Positions 57,355 through 64,000 of a stretch of 64,000 nucleotides of DNA are shown piece after piece. Both the position numbers and the translations under genes were made by a program. The DNA is from Planctomycetota bacterium (GTDB lineage: Bacteria > Planctomycetota > UBA1135): the NCBI GenBank assembly GCA_002705055.1, contig PAHY01000016.1, positions 1-64,000 on the forward strand, given 5' to 3'. Each line of letters starts with the position of its first letter. The stretch's first letter is position 1. The notes under the pieces are model-generated. The model saw only the letters and a list, made by a program, of their open reading frames with translations. It had not been told where the DNA came from and searched no databases.

Positions 57355-58101
57355 ATGGTCCTGCATCGCGAACACCCAATCGCCCGCACCTTTCTGCGCG
57401 GGGTCGCTTTGCTGCTGCCGATCGCGCTGACGGCCGCCCTGCTCATCTGGTTGTGGCAGCAGCTCTCCGAGCGCGTGCTCGGCCACGTCATGGCCGGGGT
57501 CGACCGGGTCGTCGGCTGGATGGGCCTGGATCCCTTGCCGCAGACGATCACGCTGATCGTGGCGATCGCCTTCGTGCTGGCCGCGATCTTTCTGGTCGGC
57601 CTGTGGATCTCAGGCTTCGTCGGCCGCAGGATCGCCCGCCTGGTCGAGCGCCTGCTGGTGCGCGTCCCGGTGGTGAGCGCGATCTATCCGCACATCAAAC
57701 AGATCAGCGACTTCTTCTTCGGCGAAGAGCGCAAGATCGAATTCCGTGGCGTGGTCGCGGTCGAGTATCCGCGCCGCGGCGTGTACTCGATCGGCTTCCT
57801 GACCGGCAGCTCTTCGCGCACGCTCAACGAAGCGACCGGCGAAGAACACATCACCATCTTCATCCCCAGCTCCCCGATGCCGGTGACCGGCTATACGATC
57901 TTCGTGCCCGCGGACGCGATCATCGAGCTGCCGCTGACCGTCGACGAAGCGCTGCGCACCGTGATCTCGGGCGGGCTGCTGCTGCCCGACGGCGAGCGCG
58001 CCCCCCTCACCGAAGAATCGCTGGCGCGCTTCGCCAAGAAGGCCGCGCGCGTCAGCCCTGAAGCCGAAGACGCGCTGCGTCTCGATTCCGGATCCTCATG
58101 A
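57355..58101 (+). CDS. DUF502 family membrane protein
   Basis: 248 residues. Two N-terminal membrane helices (about 14-36 and 63-90) and a soluble beta domain with VVAVEYPRRGVYSIGFLTGS, ITIFIPSSPMPVTGYTIFVP and DEALRTVISGGLLLP, the DUF502 signature. The molecular role of the family is not established. It overlaps pyrF by 4 nt. Confidence 0.85.
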   Translation: MVLHREHPIARTFLRGVALLLPIALTAALLIWLWQQLSERVLGHVMAGVDRVVGWMGLDPLPQTITLIVAIAFVLAAIFLVGLWISGFVGRRIARLVERLLVRVPVVSAIYPHIKQISDFFFGEERKIEFRGVVAVEYPRRGVYSIGFLTGSSSRTLNEATGEEHITIFIPSSPMPVTGYTIFVPADAIIELPLTVDEALRTVISGGLLLPDGERAPLTEESLARFAKKAARVSPEAEDALRLDSGSS

Positions 58102-58994
58102 GCCAAGACTTTGCTTCCCGTCTGTTCGACGCGATCGATCGCGTCGGCAATCCCGCGATGGTCGGCCTCGACCCGCGCCTTGATCATCTTCCCGAGCCCT
58201 TCAAGAGCGCGGCGCAGCAGGGGGTGGAAGCGGCGGCGCAGGCCCTCGTCGACTACCACTGCGCTCTGCTCGACGTGCTCGCGGACAAGGTCGCGGTGGT
58301 CAAACCGCAGGCGGCCTTCTTCGAAACGCTCGGCGCGCCCGGCTTTCAGGCGCTAGCGCGCGCGGTGGAGCACGCCAAGGAACGCGGCCTGCTGGTCGTC
58401 ATGGATGCCAAACGCGGCGACATCGGTTCCACGTCGGCGGCCTATGCCCAGGCTTTCCTCTCCGGCGAGGTCTTCCCGGCCAGCGACGCCCTGACGGTGA
58501 ATCCCTACCTCGGCGAAGACGCCTGCGAACCCTTCGTGCGCGCCTGCGCCGAGCACCAAACCGGCCTGTTCATCCTGGTGAAGACCTCGAACCCGGGCGC
58601 CAGTCTGTTCCAGGATCATGGCGAGCCGCCGCTCGCCGATCGGGTCGCCGAAGCCGTGGTCCGCTGGGGCGAGATGGTGCCGCACCAGAGCTGGTCGAGC
58701 ATCGGCGCCGTGGTCGGCGCCACCCGGCCCGATGAGCTCGCGCACTTCCGTCGACAGATGCCGAAGGTGCCGTTGCTGCTGCCCGGCTTCGGTTTTCAGG
58801 GCGGCGGCGCCGAAGGCCTCGATGTTGCTTTCGACGCGAAGGGGCACGGCGCGGTGGTCAACTCGAGTCGTGGGGTGCTCTGGGCGCACGAGCGCGAAGA
58901 CCTGCAGCATCTTGCCGACTGGCAGGAGCGCACCGCGGTCGCGGTCGACGAGATGGTCGAAGCGCTGCGCGCGGTGCAGGGCGCACGCGCATGA
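58098..58994 (+). CDS. pyrF: Orotidine 5'-phosphate decarboxylase
   Basis: 298 residues of the longer (type 2) OMP decarboxylase: PAMVGLDPRLDHLPEPF, VVKPQAAFFETLGAPGF, LVVMDAKRGDIGSTSAAYAQ with the Lys-Asp catalytic array, GLFILVKTSNPG, and LLPGFGFQGGGAEGL. It converts OMP to UMP in pyrimidine synthesis. It is joined to DUF502 and the next gene by 4-nt overlaps. Confidence 0.94.
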   Translation: MSQDFASRLFDAIDRVGNPAMVGLDPRLDHLPEPFKSAAQQGVEAAAQALVDYHCALLDVLADKVAVVKPQAAFFETLGAPGFQALARAVEHAKERGLLVVMDAKRGDIGSTSAAYAQAFLSGEVFPASDALTVNPYLGEDACEPFVRACAEHQTGLFILVKTSNPGASLFQDHGEPPLADRVAEAVVRWGEMVPHQSWSSIGAVVGATRPDELAHFRRQMPKVPLLLPGFGFQGGGAEGLDVAFDAKGHGAVVNSSRGVLWAHEREDLQHLADWQERTAVAVDEMVEALRAVQGARA

Positions 58995-59956
58995 GCCAGG
59001 CGCCGCTCGGCTTGCGCCTTGCGCCCGCGCTTGCCGGCGGACGCCTGCGCGACTTCAACCGAGCGCTGTGGCTGCTGCACCAGGCGACGGCGCAGGGGCG
59101 CGAAGCCTGGGTTATCCTGGATGAGGCCTGCGAAGGCGAGGGAGATCGCGATCTCTGGCTGCTGGATGCGCAGGGGAATCCCTGCCGGCTGCCCGGTCCG
59201 GAAACCGGACGGTTCAGCGAACACGGGCGCGCGGCGCTGTTGGCGGCGGCGCGGGATCGGATGCCCGGCACCGGGGAAGCCGAGCCGGCTCTCGATCGGC
59301 TGCTGCCGCGCCCGGGTGACTCGCCGCTGGAAGCAGCGCTTGAGTTGTGGCAGCAACTGCTTGCTGGTGTGCCGGGGGTTCGCGTGATCGCGGCTGCGGC
59401 TCTCGAGCAGGAGGTCGAGTGCCTGGACCCGACGGACGGCCCGGAGATCGTCTGGATCGGGCCCCGTCATCAGCAGGCCATGCGCGAGCTGGGCGTCCCC
59501 GTCGAAGTGGTGCTGGCCGGCGAAGCTGCCCTGAAGGATGAACTCGCTCAGCGCCAGTCCGGGGAGGTCCCGCGGCGCGCGAAGCAGCTCGAATCCGAGC
59601 TCGATGCCGGCCTGGCTGGCCTTCGCGAGGCGATCACCGAGGAATCCCCGGGCCTGCTGGGAAGTTGGAATCGCTACCGGCGGGCCGCGCGCAAGGCGAT
59701 GGCAGAGTTCCGACGCGCCAGTGATCGCTTCGAGCGCAACCGTAAAGGCATTCGAGGCAACCGCTTGCACGCGTTAGCTCAGGGGTTGCGGCCGCACGAC
59801 CAGGCCCAGGAGGACTTCCTCGGGCTGGTCTGCGCGATGGCGCTGTTTCGACTCGAGCCGGAACAGGCGGCCGTGGAACATCGAGAAGTGTTTCACGACC
59901 CCATCCCACAACGCCCAGCGCTAGTGTTTCTTGGCGCTGGGATTTCGGCACCCTGA
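58991..59956 (+). CDS. Uncharacterised protein, distantly like the BshC C-terminal region
   Basis: 321 residues. The N-terminal two-thirds have no clear motif. The C-terminal third (about 220-305) is a basic coiled coil with RRAARKAMAEFRRASDRFER and RGNRLHALAQGLRPHDQAQE, which resembles the last part of the bacillithiol cysteine ligase BshC, where a coiled coil ends in an NxLxPxGxPQER-type loop. The protein is far shorter than BshC (about 540), so this may be only a superficial match. It overlaps pyrF by 4 nt. Confidence 0.45.
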   Translation: MSQAPLGLRLAPALAGGRLRDFNRALWLLHQATAQGREAWVILDEACEGEGDRDLWLLDAQGNPCRLPGPETGRFSEHGRAALLAAARDRMPGTGEAEPALDRLLPRPGDSPLEAALELWQQLLAGVPGVRVIAAAALEQEVECLDPTDGPEIVWIGPRHQQAMRELGVPVEVVLAGEAALKDELAQRQSGEVPRRAKQLESELDAGLAGLREAITEESPGLLGSWNRYRRAARKAMAEFRRASDRFERNRKGIRGNRLHALAQGLRPHDQAQEDFLGLVCAMALFRLEPEQAAVEHREVFHDPIPQRPALVFLGAGISAP

Positions 59957-59972
59957 TCGCTATCCTCAGGGC

Positions 59973-60881
59973 GTGCAGGTCATCTCCGTGATCAATCAGA
60001 AGGGCGGAGTCGGCAAGACGACGTCCGTGATGAACCTTGGTGCCGCGCTCGCGCGCGCCGGGCATCAGGTCCTGTTGATGGATCTCGATCCTCAGGCCCA
60101 CCTGTCGATCGCCTTCAACCGCATGCCGGATCCCGGCGATCCTTCGGTCTACAGCCTGCTCAGTGGGCAGCACCAGATCGTCGATGTTGCTCAGCCAACC
60201 AATCTCGAGGATCTGTTTATTGCGCCGACCAATCTGGACCTGACCGGCGCCGAGCAGGAGTTCGCCTCGGAGATCGGTCGCGAGACTCTGCTGCGCGACG
60301 CGCTCGAGCGACTGGCCGCCAGCGATGGCGCCCCAGACGTCGTCCTGCTCGACTGCCCGCCCACTCTGGGCCTGCTCTCGCTCAACGCTCTCTGCGCGAG
60401 CGACGCGGTGATCATCCCGGTCCAGGCCGAGTTCTTCGCGCTGCAGGGCATGGCCCAGCTCCTCGATGTGCTCGAGCGCGTGCAGCGCCGGCTCAATCCG
60501 CGCCTGCAGCTGCTCGGCATTCTGGTCGGCATGTATTCGAAGCAGCGCAATCTCTCGCGCGAGGTCGTCGACGAGCTGCGCGGTCACTTCGGCGAGGTCG
60601 TGTTCTCGACGCTGATCCGCGTCAATGTGCGCCTCGCGGAAGCGCCGAGTCACGGTATGACCATCTTCGAGTACGACGCGCAAAGCGCCGGCGCGGCCGA
60701 CTTCGCGGCGGTCGCCGCCGAGCTAAGTGAACGGCTCGGGCTGCAGGCTCCCCTGGATCAGCCGACTGAGCCCGAGAGCGCCGCAGAACCGAAGGCCGAA
60801 GAGCCCGCTGCGCAGCCGGAAGCTGCCGCGCCGGAAGCGTCCGCGGAGCCTCCGGTCGAGGCGACTGCCGAGCAGGCATGA
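59973..60881 (+). CDS. parA: Chromosome partitioning ATPase ParA/Soj
   Basis: 302 residues from a GTG at 59973 with AGGG upstream. Deviant Walker A NQKGGVGKTTSVMNLG (Lys10 and Lys15), A' box VLLMDLDPQAHLSIAF and Walker B VVLLDCPPTLGLLSLN; later IPVQAEFFALQGMAQL. No N-terminal helix-turn-helix, so the short chromosomal ParA. The last 45 residues are Glu/Ala/Pro-rich, an unusual tail. It is unlinked to parB, which is 7 kb upstream on the other strand. Confidence 0.94.
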   Translation: MQVISVINQKGGVGKTTSVMNLGAALARAGHQVLLMDLDPQAHLSIAFNRMPDPGDPSVYSLLSGQHQIVDVAQPTNLEDLFIAPTNLDLTGAEQEFASEIGRETLLRDALERLAASDGAPDVVLLDCPPTLGLLSLNALCASDAVIIPVQAEFFALQGMAQLLDVLERVQRRLNPRLQLLGILVGMYSKQRNLSREVVDELRGHFGEVVFSTLIRVNVRLAEAPSHGMTIFEYDAQSAGAADFAAVAAELSERLGLQAPLDQPTEPESAAEPKAEEPAAQPEAAAPEASAEPPVEATAEQA

Positions 60882-62041
60882 CCGAGCTCTACCTCGACGC
60901 CAACGCCGGCCTGCCGGCGCGGGAAGAAGCTATCGAGGTTTGGCAACGGGTCGCGCGGGAAGCCGCGGGCAACCCCGCCTCCTTGCATCGCGCGGGTCGC
61001 CGCGCGCAGGGTGCGCTGGAACGTGCGCGCGAGGTGCTCGCGACGCATCTGCGCTGCAGCGCGCGCGAGACCGTCTTCACCAGCGGCGCGACGGAAGCCT
61101 GCAATTTGGCCTTGTTTGGCCTGGTTCGCGGCCAATCTGCGCTTCTCAGCCGCCCGCTGCACCTGCTCAGTTCCGCCGCCGAGCACCCTGCCATTCTCGG
61201 CCCGCTGCGCGCGCTACAGCAGGAAGGTCATCGGCTTGAGCTGTTGCCGATCGACGCGCAGGCGCGGGTCGATTCTGCCGCCTTGCAGAACCGGCTGCAG
61301 TCCGGCGAGGTCGATCTGCTCGCGCTGCAATGGGCCAACAATGAGACCGGGGCAGTGCAGGATCTGGCGACGGCAGCGGCGCAGCTCGGCGACTCCACGC
61401 TGTGGGTCTGCGATGCCGTCCAGGGCTTCGGCAAACTTGCCTGGGACCCGGCGCTCGAACGCGCGGACTCGCTGATTCTCTCCGGTCACAAGTTTCGCGC
61501 GCCGCACGGGATCGGCGCCTGGATGCTGCGCGATGATTGCGTCTTCGAAGCGCCGCTGGTCGGTGGGGGACATCAGGGCGGTCGACGCCCCGGCACCGAG
61601 AACCCCGAGCTAGCCGCAGCGCTCGCCACGGCACTCGAGCTGGCCGTCGCCGAGCAGGCCGACCTGGCCACCGCCTGGACGGAAGCCACCGAAGCGCTGT
61701 TCGCCGCCTTGAAAGAGGCTTTCCCCGCACTGATCCCGCACCACCCGGTCGCTGGTCCGCGCCTGCCCAACACCATCAACCTGGGTTTCCCCGGAGTGGA
61801 TGGCCGCATGCTGCTGCCAGCCCTCGATGCCGAGGGCATCGCGGTCTCAGCCGGCTCGGCCTGCTCCTCGGGTTCGCCCGAGCCCTCGGCCGTGCTGCTC
61901 GCCGCCGGGGTCAGCGAAGAGCTCGCGCGCGCATCTTTGAGAATCAGCTTGCCCCCTTGGATAGGTCCGGAACAGGTCCCCGATCTGGCCGCACGCCTGG
62001 TCACGACGATCCGCCGCGTTTACGAAGTCGCAAATCGCTAA
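60878..62041 (+). CDS. Cysteine desulfurase (NifS/IscS family)
   Basis: 387 residues, fold-type I PLP enzyme: YLDANAGLPAREEAIEVW, TSGATEACNLALFGL, EHPAILGPLRALQQEGHR, the PLP Lys205 in LILSGHKFRAPHGIG and the mobile loop SAGSACSSGS with catalytic Cys329. It supplies persulfide sulfur for Fe-S clusters or tRNA thiolation and could, with SelU, bear on the sulfur/selenium of tRNA. It overlaps parA by 4 nt. No iscU or suf genes are nearby. Confidence 0.9.
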   Translation: MTELYLDANAGLPAREEAIEVWQRVAREAAGNPASLHRAGRRAQGALERAREVLATHLRCSARETVFTSGATEACNLALFGLVRGQSALLSRPLHLLSSAAEHPAILGPLRALQQEGHRLELLPIDAQARVDSAALQNRLQSGEVDLLALQWANNETGAVQDLATAAAQLGDSTLWVCDAVQGFGKLAWDPALERADSLILSGHKFRAPHGIGAWMLRDDCVFEAPLVGGGHQGGRRPGTENPELAAALATALELAVAEQADLATAWTEATEALFAALKEAFPALIPHHPVAGPRLPNTINLGFPGVDGRMLLPALDAEGIAVSAGSACSSGSPEPSAVLLAAGVSEELARASLRISLPPWIGPEQVPDLAARLVTTIRRVYEVANR

Positions 62042-62179
62042 ATAACGACGGGTGGCGTCTTAGGTGAAGGCACAGAAAAGTTCTGCGGGTCGAACCGTGA
62101 ACGAAGCTAGAGTGAATCGTCCCAGTCAGGATTTCGTAAATCCTTTCTCATCCTCAACTTACGACCCCCTCCAAGCCCC
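62042..62179. promoter_or_regulatory. dnaA upstream region
   Basis: 138 nt without a gene. It holds a perfect inverted repeat AGGATTT/AAATCCT (62128-62144, 3-nt spacer) and a shorter CAGAA/TTCTG (62073-62085), and is more AT-rich than the surrounding coding sequence. This is a likely promoter/operator region for dnaA. No perfect DnaA box is present. Confidence 0.5.
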
Positions 62180-63607
62180 GTGTCCATGCCCTCCCCCTCC
62201 CCAGAGCTGCGCGCAGTCTGGGATCGGGTTTTGGCCGAGCTGGAGTCCAAGTTGGGGCCTTCGAAGACGGATAGCTGGCTGCGCTGCGCGGCCCTGATGC
62301 GGCTGGAAGGCCGCCAGGCCCAGATCGGCGCACCCTCCACTCTGCATAAGGCTCGGATTCAGCGCGACCTCCACTCGCACCTGCTTCGAGCTCTCGACGT
62401 CGACGAACTCGAAGTCGAACTGCTGGAAGACAAGGAAGTCGAGTTGCGGCTCGACCATCCAGATCTTCCGCTCTCCCCGCCGAGTCCCCCGACGCCTCCC
62501 ACCCAAGAGGAGGCTTCCGCTTCTGCCCCGGCTCCGTCGTCCGACTTTATGGACGGCGCGGACCACGCTCGCCCCATTCTCAACCCCGGGAACCACTTCG
62601 ACTCCTTCGTCGTGGGCCCGTGCAACCGCTTTGCGCACGCCGCCTGCCGCGGCGTGGCCGATCGCCCGGCTGTCAGCTTCAACCCGCTGTTCCTGCACGG
62701 ATCCGTGGGCCTCGGCAAGACGCACCTGATGCAGGCGATCTGCCATCACTTGCTCGACCGCAATCCCGAGCTGCGCATCGTCTACCTCTCCTGCGAGGAG
62801 TTCATCAATCACTTCATCACGGCGCTGCAGCAAGGTGATGTGAATACCTTCCGCACGCGCTATCGCAACGCCGATGTACTGATCGTCGACGACGTGCAGA
62901 TGCTCGCCAACAAGGCGCGCACCCAGGAGGAGTTCTTTCACACCTTCAACGCGCTGCACAACGCGCGCAAGCAGATCGTGCTGTCGAGTGATGCGCCACC
63001 GCACGAGATCCCCGCTTTGCAGGAACGGCTGGTCAGTCGCTTCAAATGGGGTCTGGTGGCCGAAATCGAGCCTCCCTGCTTTGAAACGCGGGTCGCGATT
63101 CTGCGCAGTAAAGCCGCGCAGCAGGGCCTGGTGCTGCACGACGATGTCGCCAAGTTCATCGCCGAGCACATCGAGAACAACGTCCGCGAGCTCGAAGGCT
63201 GCCTCACTCGGCTGCAGGCGATGGCCGCGCTGGTCAATCGACCGGTCGATGTGCAACTTGCCCGCCAGGCGCTCGGCAGCGAGATTCAGCAACGCAACCG
63301 ACCGGTGCGCATGGACGACATCCTCGAGATCGTCACCGCGCAGTTCATGGTCAAGGTCGCCGACCTGCAATCGAAACGGCGCGCTCAGTCGATCGTGCAG
63401 CCGCGCCAGGTGGCGATGTACCACGCCCGCAAGCTCACCGAGATGTCCCTCGAGGAGATCGGTGGCTACTTCGGTGGCCGCGATCACAGCACGGTGCTGT
63501 ACTCCGTCGAGAAGGTGGACCGGCGCCGACGTGTCGACCACGAGTTCGCCGCCTTGCTCACCGAGCTCGAACGTCGCATTCGACAACTTGCCTTGCAAGG
63601 TGCCTAG
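62180..63607 (+). CDS. dnaA: Chromosomal replication initiator DnaA
   Basis: 475 residues, GTG start (an ATG two codons on is possible). Domain I (about 1-85), a Pro/Ser/Ala-rich linker (about 95-125), the AAA+ domain with NHFDSFVVGPCNRFAHAA, Walker A HGSVGLGKTHLMQAI, Walker B DVLIVDDVQMLANK, sensor LSSDAPPHEI, and domain IV with KLTEMSLEEIGGYFGGRDHS and TVLYSVEKV, the DnaA-box-binding helix. It unwinds oriC at the start of replication. Confidence 0.96.
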   Translation: MSMPSPSPELRAVWDRVLAELESKLGPSKTDSWLRCAALMRLEGRQAQIGAPSTLHKARIQRDLHSHLLRALDVDELEVELLEDKEVELRLDHPDLPLSPPSPPTPPTQEEASASAPAPSSDFMDGADHARPILNPGNHFDSFVVGPCNRFAHAACRGVADRPAVSFNPLFLHGSVGLGKTHLMQAICHHLLDRNPELRIVYLSCEEFINHFITALQQGDVNTFRTRYRNADVLIVDDVQMLANKARTQEEFFHTFNALHNARKQIVLSSDAPPHEIPALQERLVSRFKWGLVAEIEPPCFETRVAILRSKAAQQGLVLHDDVAKFIAEHIENNVRELEGCLTRLQAMAALVNRPVDVQLARQALGSEIQQRNRPVRMDDILEIVTAQFMVKVADLQSKRRAQSIVQPRQVAMYHARKLTEMSLEEIGGYFGGRDHSTVLYSVEKVDRRRRVDHEFAALLTELERRIRQLALQGA

Positions 63608-63978
63608 AGCTCGCCGATTCTTCGCCGCGAGCGCCCAGCCGCGTCTCCTTCCAGGGGGCGCGGCTTCTTTCTCGCGCTGTGGAAAACCTGGGGATCAGCA
63701 GGGGATTCGAGGCGGAATTGCTGGGCAAGAAGCCCGCCTTTCTGCACTCTGGAAGAGCCTCGGAACGGGGCTGTGCAGAACCCCGGAGTTCTCCCCGACC
63801 AGTCCACATCGACTCCCCAGCGCTTCCACCCTACTCCGTTCCACTTCGCACTACTTAAACCATTCCCGCAAAGAGACTTGCGGGCACTCACTCTGTCTTT
63901 CTCCACAGTCTGGCGGTGCCTATACTGTGAGGATGAGGAGTTCAATTGTGTACTCCCATTAAGGGAGCCTGACCTCCA
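63608..63978. other. oriC: Candidate oriC between dnaA and dnaN (371 nt)
   Basis: This is the longest gene-free stretch. Three sites differ by one base from the DnaA box TTATNCACA: TTTTCCACA (complement, 63678-63686), TTCTGCACA (complement, 63772-63780) and TTCTCCACA (63899-63907). There is an AT-rich patch around 63841-63871, a hairpin CCCGCAA/TTGCGGG (63865-63884), a -10-like TATACT (63921-63926) and a hairpin CTCCC/GGGAG (63953-63967) before dnaN. Location and boxes fit an origin; none is exact. Confidence 0.55.
63677..63694 (-). repeat. 18-nt repeat shared with 44961-44978, DnaA-box-like
   Basis: The complement of this stretch is TCCCCAGGTTTTCCACAG, identical to 44961-44978, and includes a near-DnaA box. 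In this place it is in the candidate origin. Confidence 0.5.
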
Positions 63979-64000
63979 ATGAAGTTCCTGATCGACCGAC
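63979..64000 (+). CDS. dnaN: DNA polymerase III beta clamp, first codons
   Basis: ATG at 63979 starts a frame reading MKFLIDR before the window ends. MKF-x-I/V is the usual start of DnaN, and it follows dnaA as is normal, 371 nt downstream. Only seven codons are seen, so the call depends on order. Confidence 0.7.

Noticed and set aside
59889-59897. parS-like half-site TGTTTCACG just upstream of parA
   Set aside because: Only one arm is present; the other half reads ACCCCA instead of TGAAACA. A similar half (GTTTCACGT) at 47015-47023 is also incomplete.

Overview
The window reads as a chromosomal segment of a high-GC, Gram-negative bacterium next to its replication origin. The gene mix suggests a deep-branching, high-GC planctomycete-type organism: a heparinase-like lyase and a sulfatase carried as lipoproteins, RNase HIII, a DUF3106-type protein behind an ECF sigma factor, a T2SS/T4P hybrid and LPS-export genes. 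That placement is inferred from gene content only. There is no CRISPR array, rRNA, tRNA, insertion sequence or prophage that I can support, and nearly all of the sequence is coding.

Layout. 1-2871 (+): the 3' end of a fatty-acid desaturase and a large heparinase II/III-type lipoprotein. 2873-18818 (-): one long secretion/pilus locus. In transcription order it has nine consecutive pilin-like genes, a GspL/PilM-PilN-like protein, PilO- and PilP-like proteins, a GspE/PilB ATPase, a GspF/PilC platform protein, a GspD/PilQ secretin, a TPR lipoprotein and four minor pseudopilin/PilX-like proteins. Upstream on the same strand lie purF and selU. 21596-22852 (+): transaldolase. 22883-26805 (-): mgtE, signal peptidase I, ECF sigma factor, anti-sigma-like protein and a DUF3106-like exported protein. 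26851-31198: a LeuA/HMGL-type synthase, an aldehyde dehydrogenase and a sulfatase. 31244-38033 (-): two small envelope proteins, a TIM-barrel isomerase, a third small envelope protein, then rsmB, fmt, trxA, scpA and a site-2-protease-like peptidase. 38113-44897 (+): an envelope block of kdsD, kdsC, an LptC/LptA-like protein, lptD and tatA/B. 45014-50837 (-): moaB, an MBL/beta-CASP nuclease, RNase HIII, a DUF374 acyltransferase and a large exported protein with a GspG-like tail. 51074-63978: a membrane protein with a cyclophilin-like end, parB carrying an internal parS, a phosphoesterase, an HPr-domain fusion protein, a primary-type sigma factor, hemW, DUF502, pyrF, a possible BshC-related protein, parA, cysteine desulfurase and dnaA. 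The window ends at the first codons of dnaN.

How the parts fit. The 3-18.8 kb locus supplies cytoplasmic ATPase, inner-membrane platform, alignment proteins, outer-membrane secretin and an unusually large set of filament subunits. Prepilin peptidase and retraction ATPase are not in the window. The nine-pilin array is the most unusual thing here. Its genes are separated by terminator-like hairpins, several have similar GTCTC/GAGAC palindromes just upstream, and one member has lost the prepilin-peptidase site. A GspG-type C-terminal domain also appears at 48.6 kb, detached from any pilin N-terminus. The kds/lpt/tat block shows a Kdo-type LPS outer membrane. The parB/parS, parA and dnaA-dnaN groups mark the origin-proximal chromosome, with a candidate oriC at 63608-63978.
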